This document shows positions 15,904-24,202 of a stretch of DNA of 64,000 nucleotides, one piece after another (within the stretch, counting starts at the first letter, position 1; every line of letters starts with the position of its first letter). The translations under genes and the position numbers were made by a program. The notes beneath the pieces were generated by a model. It saw only the letters and a list, made by a program, of their open reading frames with translations, was not told the origin of the DNA and ran no database searches. The DNA comes from HyVt-105 sp049975425. Lineage in GTDB: Bacteria; Bacteroidota; Bacteroidia; Bacteroidales; VadinHA17. Location: contig JBNGDI010000016.1 of assembly GCA_049975425.1 (NCBI GenBank), forward strand, positions 7,049 through 71,048, in the 5' to 3' direction.

Positions 15904-17973
15904 TTACTCCAAACCCAGTTCTGCAAGGATCCGGCCGGCACCGTACAGGTGGCGGAGGGCAGCTGCAATACCCCCGGCATGAACACCAACGGCCCGGTTA
16001 ACTTCTTCATCGTAGATAAAATTCCCCGGCAGTGACTCGATATTCCCGTCGAATACCAGTCCCACCAGTTCCCTGTTCCTGTTGATCATGGCACTGCCCG
16101 AGTTGCCCCCGATGATATCGACGGTAGAAACAAAATTCAGGGGTTCCTTCAGCAGTTCAGCCGGGGGTTCCATCCACCGTTCGGGAAGGCTCCAGGGATA
16201 TTCCCCGTTGAAAGAATAATAACGGTCGTACATTCCAAAAAAATGTGTTTTGTACGGGGCTTCCGTTCCGTTGTAGGTATATCCGCTGACCCTGCCGTCG
16301 CTGATGCGCAGCGTCCCTGTGGCATCGGGAGGAAGCTTCAGCCCGAACACCCCGAACATCTCCCGGGCAATCTTATTTTCCAGGGCCCGGCGAACGTTCA
16401 CATTGCCGTTCATGATGGTGCTTGATCTGACATATTCGGGAACAAGGGTCATGGCCATGCGTATAACCGGATCGTCTTTTTTCCTGATCTTTTCAGCATC
16501 CCATTTCAGGAACCGCTTCATTTTTTTCTCACTGGAGAAGAGTGTTTCTTTCAGTATCCTGTCGGCCGCCTTTTCCGGGGTATCCCCATCAAGAATGACC
16601 GCCACATAGTCGTCGTCGTCATCGGCATACCGTTTCATAAAAACCAGCAGGTTGGTGAGGTTTGTCTTTTCTTCTTCGGCAGAAAGTGATTCCGCTATTC
16701 CCGGAAGCATTTCCCTGAACTGCCTGAGTTCCGAAGTATCAGCCTCTTCATCCTCCAGCACCTCGAGATAGGCATCAACAGCATAAGCCATCAGAATGGT
16801 TCCGCTGTTCCCCGACTGCGGGCCAAGCAGCAGTACTTCCATCATTTCGGGAGATATCTTACGGTATTCCCGGTCAAGTTGCTCCCAGTAGTCATCGCCC
16901 CCGGCATCGGTTACCTGCCTGCGGATGTAGTTTTCCATCTGCCGCTTCCGGTCCATCAGCTTTTCATTGTGCAATCCGTCGATAATCCCCTGGATTGCCT
17001 TTATAGAATTGGAGATCATGAACATCTGTTCCTGCAGCATCCGGTCGCCCGATTCTTTAAATTGTTTCTCCAATTCACTGTAATTGGTTTTCATCCAGTC
17101 GAGCTGGATCTGGTAACGGTAATCGCGGTCGTATTCATACTGGGCCATGGTACGGTACCTCTCGGTACTTCCAGGGTTCCCCACCACAAAAATGGGCTCA
17201 CCGTCGTGAATGCCGTCAGGGTTGAAAGCATAATAAAAACCGGAAGAGTTCACCGGTTTACCGTCTTCATATGCCCTCCACAGGGTAAAATCCAGGTTGT
17301 ATCGCGGATAGGTAAAATTGTCGGGGTCGCCGCCGAAATAGGCCGCCTGCAGTTCAGGGATCATGACAAGCCGGATGTCGTCGTACCTTTTGTACCCATA
17401 AAGCGATATTTTTACTCCGCTGTAATACAGAACTGGTTCTATTTCCAGGTTTTGCCAGCCCTCCTGTTCCGACACTTCTTCCATCACGGCATAGATCGCC
17501 GAATCACGCAGGGAAATCATTTCTTCATCCGTTTCCGCACCACTGGCGGCCTGCATTACCCGGTCACTCACATCCATGATCCTGACCAGCTGCCTTACCC
17601 ACAATCCCGGAGTAGGGCGTTCGTCGGCAGTATAGGCAGCGTAAAATCCATGGGCATCGAAATCTTCCCCTTCCTTCATGATCCTTTCCAGCACCATGCG
17701 CGAACAGTGGTGATTGGTCAGGATCAGCCCGTCGGGTGAGACAAAGGAGGCCGAACACCAGTTTGCAAATTGCAGGGCCGCCATACGCACATCATCCAGC
17801 CATTCCCCATCGGCCTGGAAATGATAGTTTTCACTGAACTCTTCCGCCGGAACATATTCAAAAGGCCACATCTTGCCGAAATCAGACAACTGTGGATTGT
17901 ATTGAGCCTGCAGCGGCAGACTCATCCCTGTGAATAACAGAGAGATAAATAAATAAGTCAAACGTTTTTTCAT
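15904..17973 (-). CDS. S46 family serine dipeptidyl peptidase (DPP7/DPP11 type)
   Basis: Exported peptidase that releases dipeptides from the N-terminus of oligopeptides in the periplasm, a major feeding route of amino-acid-using Bacteroidota. The signal peptide MKKRLTYLFISLLFTGMSLPLQAQ is clear. The catalytic histidine lies in LTNHHCSR near residue 88 and the serine in GGNSGSAM near residue 641. The residue 18 positions after this serine is glycine (FDGN). As I recall, glycine there marks DPP7-like preference for hydrophobic P1 residues, while arginine marks DPP11 acid specificity. The 689-residue length is close to the family norm. It is a single gene with its own terminator. Confidence 0.93.
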   Translation of the reverse strand: MKKRLTYLFISLLFTGMSLPLQAQYNPQLSDFGKMWPFEYVPAEEFSENYHFQADGEWLDDVRMAALQFANWCSASFVSPDGLILTNHHCSRMVLERIMKEGEDFDAHGFYAAYTADERPTPGLWVRQLVRIMDVSDRVMQAASGAETDEEMISLRDSAIYAVMEEVSEQEGWQNLEIEPVLYYSGVKISLYGYKRYDDIRLVMIPELQAAYFGGDPDNFTYPRYNLDFTLWRAYEDGKPVNSSGFYYAFNPDGIHDGEPIFVVGNPGSTERYRTMAQYEYDRDYRYQIQLDWMKTNYSELEKQFKESGDRMLQEQMFMISNSIKAIQGIIDGLHNEKLMDRKRQMENYIRRQVTDAGGDDYWEQLDREYRKISPEMMEVLLLGPQSGNSGTILMAYAVDAYLEVLEDEEADTSELRQFREMLPGIAESLSAEEEKTNLTNLLVFMKRYADDDDDYVAVILDGDTPEKAADRILKETLFSSEKKMKRFLKWDAEKIRKKDDPVIRMAMTLVPEYVRSSTIMNGNVNVRRALENKIAREMFGVFGLKLPPDATGTLRISDGRVSGYTYNGTEAPYKTHFFGMYDRYYSFNGEYPWSLPERWMEPPAELLKEPLNFVSTVDIIGGNSGSAMINRNRELVGLVFDGNIESLPGNFIYDEEVNRAVGVHAGGIAAALRHLYGAGRILAELGLE

Positions 17974-18079
17974 GAGATTTGAATTGGATTACAACAGTTA
18001 TTAAAAACAATGAGCGGCAAGGTAATGATTTTTTCATTTCCCGCAGGCGGGCTACAATATGTTTAAAGCTATCACAGCT

Positions 18080-19261
18080 TCAGCCTTTGATCACCGCCAG
18101 CGGCTGTAACTCGGTTCTGATCTTTACCAGATCAGCCTGTTCGTCCATCACCTGCCGGATATCCTTATAAGCATGGGGGGCTTCATCCAGGTCCCTGCGC
18201 GACCGGATGGAATGAATAATATTCCGGCTGTCCATCTCCCTTTTCACCATATCGAGATCGAGCCTCCGCATAGCTTCTTTCCGGCCCATCACCCTGCCGG
18301 CCCCATGCGAACAGCTTTCGAAGCTGTAAGAATTCCCCAGTCCTTCCACAATATAGCTTGGGTTTCCCTGTGAGCCGGGAATAATGCCGGTTTGACCCCG
18401 GCGGGCCTGGGTGGCCCCTTTCCGGTGAACCCATACCATCCCGCCGAAATGTTCCTCCTTTGAGGCAAAATTATGCGCAATATTTATGAGGGGATCATGT
18501 GAAAAGTCCCGGCCGCAGAGATCCTTCATGATCCCCAGGATGGTTTCCACCATCAGGCGCCGGCTGGCAAAGGCAAAAGCAATGCAATAGTTCATTTCCC
18601 TGATGTATTTCTGCCCTTCTTTATGGTCTTCCGGCAGGTAGGCAAGCTGCCAGCTTCCGGGAACAGGCGATTTCCATTTCTCATTCAGGGTAATGGCCAG
18701 CCGGTTATAATAGTCGGCCACCTGCTTTCCAATGTTCCGGCTGCCCGAATGAACCATGACCCATATCCTTCCGTCGCTTCCCTTCTGAAACTCTATGAAA
18801 TGATTCCCTCCTCCCAGGGTTCCCAGCTGATACAGGGCATTGCGGTACTCTCTGGCCACCACGGGCATTTCTTTTTTCCAGTCGCCTTTCCCGCCCGGAT
18901 CGGGCATCAGATCTTCTGGCCGTGGTTTCTCATGGTGCTTGAAACCCAGGGGAATATGCCTGCGGACGGCCGACATGACCTCCTTCAGGACGGGCGTTTC
19001 AATGTTTGTAAGGCTGGTGGCTGCAGCCGACATGCCGCATCCGATGTCCACCCCCACGGCATTGGGTACGATCACGCCGCTGGTGGCCATCACCCCGCCA
19101 ATCGGCATCCCATAACCCTGGTGGCAATCAGGCATGATGGCAATATGATGAAAGGCAAACGGAAAATTCGACAGGTTCCTGATCTGATCCATGGCTCCCG
19201 GCTCCACCTCTGTTGTCCAGAGCATGACAGGGATTTTCCCGGTTTTTATCTCCTTTTTCAT
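18080..19261 (-). CDS. rtcB: RtcB-family RNA ligase
   Basis: RtcB joins RNA 2',3'-cyclic phosphate ends to 5'-OH ends using GTP and manganese. The 393-residue protein shows the metal- and nucleotide-binding landmarks: AVGVDIGCGMSAA (metal cysteine), LGTLGGGNHFIEF, VHSGSRNIGKQ, and SCSHGAGRVMGRKEA with the histidine that becomes guanylylated. IMPDCHQGYGMPIGGV is the conserved N-terminal element. No archease or RtcA gene is adjacent. It is divergent from a J-domain protein gene, with the two candidate promoters inside one inverted repeat. Whether it does tRNA repair or damage repair cannot be told here. Confidence 0.93.
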   Translation of the reverse strand: MKKEIKTGKIPVMLWTTEVEPGAMDQIRNLSNFPFAFHHIAIMPDCHQGYGMPIGGVMATSGVIVPNAVGVDIGCGMSAAATSLTNIETPVLKEVMSAVRRHIPLGFKHHEKPRPEDLMPDPGGKGDWKKEMPVVAREYRNALYQLGTLGGGNHFIEFQKGSDGRIWVMVHSGSRNIGKQVADYYNRLAITLNEKWKSPVPGSWQLAYLPEDHKEGQKYIREMNYCIAFAFASRRLMVETILGIMKDLCGRDFSHDPLINIAHNFASKEEHFGGMVWVHRKGATQARRGQTGIIPGSQGNPSYIVEGLGNSYSFESCSHGAGRVMGRKEAMRRLDLDMVKREMDSRNIIHSIRSRRDLDEAPHAYKDIRQVMDEQADLVKIRTELQPLAVIKG

Positions 19262-19283
19262 GAAGCATTTGTTCAGCAGTCAA

Positions 19284-19320
19284 TAAATGTAAGACTTTTA
19301 CGGCAAAAATCTTACATTTA
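19284..19320. promoter_or_regulatory. Inverted repeat carrying two divergent -7 boxes (rtcB / J-domain gene)
   Basis: A perfect 11-bp inverted repeat, TAAATGTAAGA (19284-19294) and TCTTACATTTA (19310-19320), with a 15-nt centre. Each arm reads TACATTTA outward (one mismatch from TAnnTTTG), placed 17 bp upstream of the J-domain start on the plus strand and 22 bp upstream of the rtcB start on the minus strand. The two promoters would overlap back to back. Confidence 0.5.
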
Positions 19321-19337
19321 CTCCCGGTAAGCACATT

Positions 19338-19931
19338 ATGGCCATACCCACGCATCTTCAATCTGCCTACTACCGTATTCTGGGTGTGCAGCCGGGCTGC
19401 AGCCTGTCTGATATTAAGCAGGCATACCGGGAAAAAGCCAAGGAGTTCCATCCCGATATCAATCCCGATCCGGATGCCCCCGACCGGTTCATCGAAGTGA
19501 ATGAAGCCTATGAATATTTTGTCAGGAAATTCAACAGCCCCAGGCAGAAAATAGTGCGTGACGGTATCAGCACGGCTGAGATGGATGATATCCTCAGGCA
19601 ATGGATGGAAAGGGAACGGGGAAAAGCCAGGGCACGGGCGGCACGATACGCCCGGCAAAGGTATGAGGATTTCCGCCGGTCACCCCTGTACCGTACTTCC
19701 AGCCTGCTTTCCATTGGTGCAAATTACCTTATCCTGGGTTTCGGGATCATGATGATCAGTGGTTCTGCCTACGGAATATATAACATTTATAGCGCCTGGA
19801 AAACCGTCACCGCAGCAGGCGTCTTTGCGGCTGTGATGACCTCACTGCTGGGTATGGTGATCATGGCTTTTTCCCTGTCGGATATCAGAAGAAGGCGGAA
19901 AGAGTTGAGAAGGATGGAGGATGAAGGATGA
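19338..19931 (+). CDS. Membrane-anchored J-domain protein
   Basis: The 197-residue protein opens with a J domain (residues about 8-70, YYRILGVQPGCSLSDIKQAY) including the HPD motif in EFHPDINPD that stimulates Hsp70 ATPase. A basic Arg-rich helix (about residues 90-115) is followed by two transmembrane helices (YLILGFGIMMISGSAYGIY and AGVFAAVMTSLLGMVIMAF) and a basic C-terminal tail. It lacks the zinc-finger and client-binding domains of DnaJ, so it is a J-protein that would recruit DnaK to the membrane. It is divergent from rtcB; the next plus-strand gene starts about 100 bp later. Confidence 0.85.
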   Translation: MAIPTHLQSAYYRILGVQPGCSLSDIKQAYREKAKEFHPDINPDPDAPDRFIEVNEAYEYFVRKFNSPRQKIVRDGISTAEMDDILRQWMERERGKARARAARYARQRYEDFRRSPLYRTSSLLSIGANYLILGFGIMMISGSAYGIYNIYSAWKTVTAAGVFAAVMTSLLGMVIMAFSLSDIRRRRKELRRMEDEG

Positions 19932-19959
19932 AAATATTGACCGGTTGTGCGAAAAAGGT

Positions 19960-19967
19960 TATTTTTA
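19960..19967 (+). promoter_or_regulatory. Candidate -7 box before the unknown gene at 20030
   Basis: TATTTTTA (one mismatch from TAnnTTTG) with ATTG 20 bp upstream at 19936-19939, a spacing close to the Bacteroidota rule. It would start a transcript about 55 bp before the gene. Confidence 0.3.
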
Positions 19968-20029
19968 CTGTTCAGACCTGAATGCCCGGCATGTGGCAGG
20001 TGTTTCCCGGCCGGGATGGAACAATAAAG

Positions 20030-20551
20030 ATGACGAACATGACAGAAAAACAAATCGAGTTGCTGCGCAAACAGATGGAAAATCTGGATGCCGGTGATTT
20101 CAATCTGGAAGCATGGAAAACTTCCACCAAGCTGATGCTGGAAAGGATATTCGGTCCGGGCAATCCGAGGGCCAGGGAAATTGAAAAGATCCATTACGAC
20201 CTGAGTTCCTGGGCTTTGCGCGATTCCCTGGGAGCTTCCTCCACTCTTGAAGGATGCAAACGCACCGGACGGGCCATTTTGGAAGCCTGCATCATGGAAC
20301 TGGAAACCCTGGGCGACGCCGGCGAAACCGCCATCCCGAAAACCATCGATGCCGGTATCCTGACCGGGTGCCTGGAAAACCACCTGACCGTGTCGCAACT
20401 GAGACGTTTAAAGGAGATTCTGCAATCGGAGAAAGAACCGGAAGAGAAAGTCAAAGCCGTGGCTGAATTTCTTGACAACCTGGGCCCGGATAATATGACA
20501 GGGATCCTTTCCGAATTTCTTTCAGACCCGGGCGTATCCTCTCAAATCTGA
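20030..20551 (+). CDS. Hypothetical helical protein
   Basis: I do not recognise this protein of about 173 residues. It is soluble, mostly helical and charged, beginning MTNMTEKQIELLRKQMENLD. A tryptophan-containing segment (EAWKTSTKLMLERIFGPGNP) follows, and then an alanine/leucine-rich second half (CLENHLTVSQLRRLKEIL). No signal peptide, membrane span or metal-binding motif is visible. The start could be either of the ATGs at 20030 and 20039; an in-frame ATG at 19982 is further upstream but adds a segment unlike the rest. It precedes the thioesterase by 9 bp, so the two are probably co-transcribed. Confidence 0.65.
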   Translation: MTNMTEKQIELLRKQMENLDAGDFNLEAWKTSTKLMLERIFGPGNPRAREIEKIHYDLSSWALRDSLGASSTLEGCKRTGRAILEACIMELETLGDAGETAIPKTIDAGILTGCLENHLTVSQLRRLKEILQSEKEPEEKVKAVAEFLDNLGPDNMTGILSEFLSDPGVSSQI

Positions 20552-20560
20552 TGAATTGTT

Positions 20561-21049
20561 ATGAAGAAAAAGATCATCAATCCCTTCAACAACTTTGATA
20601 ATCCGTGTTATGGCTGTTCAGAACACAATGATGCCGGCCTGAAAATGGAATTCTGGGACAACGGGGAAGGCCTGGTATCCGAGTGGGCTCCCCGTCCTGA
20701 ATTTCAGGGGTATGCCGGGGTGCTGCACGGCGGGATCCAGGCTACCCTGCTCGATGAAATTGCCAGCTGGACGGTGTATGTGAAGGCCGGCACTGCGGGG
20801 GTTACCTACTCTATGGATGTTCGTTACCTCAAGCCCGTATACCTCAGTCGTGGTCCGCTACATATCGTTTCCCGGCTGGAAAAACGGGAGGAAAAACTGG
20901 CGATAATCCATACCGGTTTGTACGATGCCAGGCAACAGCTGTGCACCGAGGCAAAAATACAGTACTTTCTTTTTCCTGAACACATAGCCCGGGAAAAATA
21001 CTACTATCCCGGAAAGGAGGCTTTTTACGGGAAAGGTTTCAGGGAGTAA
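20561..21049 (+). CDS. PaaI-type hotdog-fold thioesterase
   Basis: The 162-residue protein fits the PaaI/4HBT hotdog thioesterase family: the central helix motif LHGGIQATLLDEIASW (HGG followed by the D/E region that holds the catalytic acid), and the strand TYSMDVRYLKPVYLSRGPLHIVS. The N-terminal NPCYGCSEHNDAGLKM is a variant seen in the subfamily that acts on acyl-CoA esters. The protein is cytoplasmic. The substrate is unknown. It follows the unknown helical protein by 9 bp. Confidence 0.87.
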   Translation: MKKKIINPFNNFDNPCYGCSEHNDAGLKMEFWDNGEGLVSEWAPRPEFQGYAGVLHGGIQATLLDEIASWTVYVKAGTAGVTYSMDVRYLKPVYLSRGPLHIVSRLEKREEKLAIIHTGLYDARQQLCTEAKIQYFLFPEHIAREKYYYPGKEAFYGKGFRE

Positions 21050-21631
21050 CTGAGTAATGGATTAATGGATAGGGGGAGTGGTTTGACTATGACGGTCTTC
21101 CGCTTATACCACATTCCCTTTTTTCCTTTCTTATTCAATAAAAGATCATTTTTTAAACCATTGCCTGAGATGAAACGGAAAGTCTTCAAGCGTTTCGCGG
21201 ATTTTTCGCGGGTTCTGCGTGAATGAATGAAATAAATGATTTTCCGATGAGTCCCGTAGGGACGACAGTATGATTTTTGGCCTGATGAACCGTTTAACCC
21301 ACCCCGCAGGCCTGTTTCGTTCACCGCCCCATGGCGAATTTATGATGTTATCAGATAGACTGGCGAATTTAAGGTGGCAGGTTCAGGAATTAAGGCAACT
21401 TACTAAATGTTGCACTAAATTCTTGAACTCAAGCTACGTAGCTTTCTACGTAGTTTTCTACGTAGTTATCTACGGCGATAACTACGTAGCTAATGCTCCG
21501 GGGAAAATATTTGTGCCGGTTCGCGTGAGGTCCGGGGTATTGGCTGCAACGGCATAATTAATAAGGCATTCAGCAGGGAAAATCAGGGGCAGGGCTGGAG
21601 CCGCAAAAAGAAAGAGGCTTTGATAAGCTGT
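21050..21631. other. Non-coding stretch with repeat elements
   Basis: About 580 bp without a gene I can support, between a thioesterase (+) and cysH (-, ending here). It holds a small hairpin (GTCCC-GTA-GGGAC, 21251-21263) followed by GACGACAG, and a CTACGTAG array. The 11-mer AGGGACGACAG (21258-21268) recurs at 63548-63558 in the other repeat-bearing non-coding region. A 95-codon open frame (21270-21557) crosses the array but reads as repeat-derived Tyr/Val runs and is not a convincing gene. Confidence 0.7.
21434..21489. repeat. CTACGTAG palindrome array, 12-bp period
   Basis: The octamer CTACGTAG starts at 21434, 21446, 21458 and 21482; a degraded copy (CTACGGCG) fills the expected slot at 21470. 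The spacing is exactly 12 bp, with 4-nt A/T-rich or pyrimidine spacers. A second array of the same unit and period is at 63943-63974. Confidence 0.85.
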
Positions 21632-22357
21632 TTATTCATTTTTCCCCGGGTGCAGTCCGCATTCCCTGTTCTCGGGCTGTTCCCACCACCAGCGGCCGGC
21701 CCGCACATCCTCACCAGGCTTTACCGCCCTGGTGCAGGGCTGACAGCCTATACTTGGGAATCCCCTGTCGTGCAGGGCATTATACGGGATATCGTATTTG
21801 CCGATATAATCCCACACCTGTTTCTCCGACCAATTGTACAGGGGATTGACCTTCACCATCCCGTGTTTTTCATCCCATTCCACCGGCATGACTGATATGC
21901 GGGTTACCGCCTGTTCCCTTCGCAGGCCGGTTATCCAGGCCCGGCAGCCCTCCAGGGCGCGCAGCAGGGGCAGCGTTTTCCGGATATGGCAGCACAGCTT
22001 CCGGTTCTCCACACTGCGGTAAAACAGGTTGATGCCCCTCTCCTGCACCATCTTCTCCACTTCCCGGTAGTCGGGGAAATATACTTCGATATCCAGCCCG
22101 TATTTTTCCTGTGTTTTTTCCAGTACTTCATAGGTTTCAGGAAATAACCGGCCCGTATCAAGGGTAAATATCCGTGCATGGCGGCTGATCGAGGCCATCA
22201 TGCAGGTAATCACCTGGTCTTCCGCCCCCAGACTGCTGGCAAATGTGATCTCCTTCCCGTAATGGTCCAGAAAAAAACTCAGAATGGTTTCCGGGGATTC
22301 CTTTTTGAACTCACGGTTCCAGGCATCTATCTGTTTTTTTGTTTCTTCCTTTTTCAT
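21632..22357 (-). CDS. cysH: Adenylyl-sulfate / phosphoadenylyl-sulfate reductase
   Basis: Reduces activated sulfate (APS or PAPS) to sulfite in assimilatory sulfur metabolism. The start at 22357 gives MKKEETKKQIDAWNREF, the natural family N-terminus; the frame stays open upstream but without matching sequence. Landmarks are ITFASSLGAEDQVI (substrate loop), FTLDTGRLFPETY, and the cysteine pairs LCCHIRK and GCQPCTR that bind a [4Fe-4S] cluster, which favours APS as substrate. The C-terminal GRWWWE and CGLH (catalytic Cys near residue 235) are present. No ATP sulfurylase or sulfite reductase lies nearby. Sulfite made here could also feed the cysteate-synthase-like enzyme at 52.3-53.6 kb. Confidence 0.93.
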   Translation of the reverse strand: MKKEETKKQIDAWNREFKKESPETILSFFLDHYGKEITFASSLGAEDQVITCMMASISRHARIFTLDTGRLFPETYEVLEKTQEKYGLDIEVYFPDYREVEKMVQERGINLFYRSVENRKLCCHIRKTLPLLRALEGCRAWITGLRREQAVTRISVMPVEWDEKHGMVKVNPLYNWSEKQVWDYIGKYDIPYNALHDRGFPSIGCQPCTRAVKPGEDVRAGRWWWEQPENRECGLHPGKNE

Positions 22358-22431
22358 CGTCCTCAGTATGTTTCCTATCCGGAATATTTCCCGGCAAAAT
22401 GGCCGGTAATCCGGTAACCAAGGTAACAAAA

Positions 22432-23196
22432 ATGCGGGAAATACCGGAAACAAGCAAGAACTATCCGGGCAAAGCATTATTTTTGGGTCCTGTTAAACGG
22501 TTAATGTCGATGATCATTCCCGTGGTTCCCGTCCTTTTGGCCTTCAAACTGTATTACCTGGTTATTTCCCGGCCCATGATGAAAATATGGTTGCCGGACA
22601 GTGGCGCAGGACATCCCCGGCAGGTGGCTCTGCAGCGACTGGCGGGTGTTTTCTTTTTCGGCATTCTTCCCCTGGCCTGGCTGCTGGCCGCCAGGCAATT
22701 CACCCCGCAAACTACGGGTACCGGCCCGGTTTCCTGGACACACACCCTGCCCGCAATCCTGCTGCTTTGCCCGGTCATGTACCTCACGGGATACCTCTCC
22801 GCCCACCAGGCAGGAAACCGGAAAAAATATCCGCAAATACGGGTAAATAAATGGAACGGCCAGCTGTTCCTTTTCAATGCCCTGTCGTGGGCGGCATATC
22901 TGCTGGCCTACGAATTCCTGTTCCGCGGGTATTTGCTTTTTTCCCTTTACGAAGCCGGCGGATACTGGCCTGCCGTGGGAATAAATGTAGGGATATATGC
23001 CCTGGTACACCTTCCCAAGGGATGGAAAGAAACCGCAGGGGCAATCCCTTTCGGACTGGTGATCTGCGTCCTGACCCTGCACACAGGCAATATCCTCACC
23101 GCTTTTCTGGCCCATCTCACCATGGCTCTGTCAACCGAGTATTTTGCCATCCTGGCCAATCCCGACATGCATTTTGTTTCAAAAAGAAGATTATGA
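22432..23196 (+). CDS. CPBP-family (CAAX-protease-like) membrane protein
   Basis: Multi-span membrane protein of about 254 residues resembling the CPBP/Rce1-like family. Motif 1 appears as LAYEFLFRGYLLF near the middle; the family usually has EExxxR, but here the first glutamate is tyrosine. Motif 2 is YALVHLPKG (F/YxxxH), and a third histidine lies in FLAHLTMAL. Roughly six to seven hydrophobic helices are visible. Several starts are possible (22399, 22432, 22504); 22432 leaves a short basic lead before the first helix. It overlaps the epimerase gene by 4 bp (ATGA), so the two are co-translated. Loss of the first glutamate makes proteolytic activity uncertain. Confidence 0.7.
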   Translation: MREIPETSKNYPGKALFLGPVKRLMSMIIPVVPVLLAFKLYYLVISRPMMKIWLPDSGAGHPRQVALQRLAGVFFFGILPLAWLLAARQFTPQTTGTGPVSWTHTLPAILLLCPVMYLTGYLSAHQAGNRKKYPQIRVNKWNGQLFLFNALSWAAYLLAYEFLFRGYLLFSLYEAGGYWPAVGINVGIYALVHLPKGWKETAGAIPFGLVICVLTLHTGNILTAFLAHLTMALSTEYFAILANPDMHFVSKRRL

Positions 23197-24194
23197 AATA
23201 CTTCATTACCGGCATTACGGGATTTACGGGGCAGAAACTGGCCGGGGAACTGACCGCGCGCGGACACTTACTGCGCGGACTGGTAAGAGAAAGGAGGAAA
23301 ATTCCCTCCGGTTTTCAGGCCGGTGTGGAATGGGTGAAAGGCAATCTGTCGGACAGGAAGGCGCTTCAAAGGCTGGTCGAGGGATGCGATGGAGGATTCC
23401 ATCTGGCTGCCAATACCAGTTTATGGTCTGCCGACCCGGATGCCCATATAAGGGACAATGTTACGGGGACGCTGAATGTACTGGAAGCAGCCCGGGAAGC
23501 GGGTGTTAAGAAAACAGTTATTGTCTCCACGGCGGGCGTATTCGGTCCCTCCCGGCACGGGGAGAAGATTACCGAAGGTTCTCCCCGCCCGGCAACATAC
23601 CACACAAAATATGAAACCTCCAAGGCCCTGATGGAGCAGGAAGTCAGGAAGAAGAACGATCTGACCGGCCTGTGGGTAATGGTGCATCCCACCCGGGTAT
23701 ATGGTCCGGGAATTCTGAACCATGCCAACTCGGTAACCCGTATCATCGACAGCTACAGGCGGGGAAAATGGAGAATCCTTCCGGGTAACGGCCGCCCGAA
23801 AGGCAACTATGTATATATCAGTGATGTGGTGAACGGCATGATCCTGGCCATGGAAAAAGGAAAACCCGGGGAAAACTACCTGCTGGGAGGGGAAACCCTT
23901 TCTTACAGGGAATTCTTTCATATTCTGGGGCAGGAATCTGGCCGATCGAGGGTGATGATACCGGTTCCGGGAGCTCTGCTCACCCTCATGACCCGGATCA
24001 TCAGTCTGCCGGCCAGTCTTACCGGCCGGACTCCCCTCATAACGCCTTCTTTTATGAAAAGGTACCTGCACCACTGGATGCCTTCCAGTGAAAAGGCTGT
24101 CCGCGACCTTGGCTACCAGATCACCCCTTTCCGTGAAGGAGTGCGGGAAACTCTGAGATGGCTGAAGGAAATGGAAAAGGAAAAAGGGCGCTAA
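23193..24194 (+). CDS. NAD-dependent epimerase/dehydratase family protein
   Basis: An extended short-chain dehydrogenase of 333 residues. The Rossmann dinucleotide loop is GITGFTGQKL at the N-terminus, the downstream HLAANTSLW matches the family's HxAA segment, VSTAGVFGPS lines the active site, and YETSK supplies the catalytic Tyr and Lys. The NPTRVYGPG-like segment (HPTRVYGPG) is typical of the sterol-dehydrogenase/dihydroflavonol-reductase side of the family. The start at 23193 overlaps the CPBP gene stop. The substrate is unknown; likely choices are a sugar nucleotide or an isoprenoid-like alcohol. Confidence 0.88.
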   Translation: MKYFITGITGFTGQKLAGELTARGHLLRGLVRERRKIPSGFQAGVEWVKGNLSDRKALQRLVEGCDGGFHLAANTSLWSADPDAHIRDNVTGTLNVLEAAREAGVKKTVIVSTAGVFGPSRHGEKITEGSPRPATYHTKYETSKALMEQEVRKKNDLTGLWVMVHPTRVYGPGILNHANSVTRIIDSYRRGKWRILPGNGRPKGNYVYISDVVNGMILAMEKGKPGENYLLGGETLSYREFFHILGQESGRSRVMIPVPGALLTLMTRIISLPASLTGRTPLITPSFMKRYLHHWMPSSEKAVRDLGYQITPFREGVRETLRWLKEMEKEKGR

Positions 24195-24202
24195 GACCGG
24201 AA

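Noticed and set aside
16879..17739. 286-codon plus-strand open frame inside the S46 peptidase gene
   Set aside because: It lies antisense to a clear exported peptidase and has no recognisable domain; codon bias of the real gene creates it.
18042..18053. CCCGCAGGCGGG hairpin downstream of rtcB as a terminator
   Set aside because: The loop would be only two bases and no T-run follows on the minus strand.
19921..20100. Short open frame MKDENIDRLCEK... between the J-domain gene and the unknown gene
   Set aside because: It overlaps a better-supported gene in another frame, has no family features, and a candidate promoter lies within it.
21434..21489. CRISPR array
   Set aside because: Units are 8 bp with 4-bp spacers, far too short for repeats and spacers, and no cas gene is present.
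21270..21557. 95-codon open frame across the CTACGTAG array
   Set aside because: Its Tyr/Val runs come from the repeat itself and the flanks are not protein-like.
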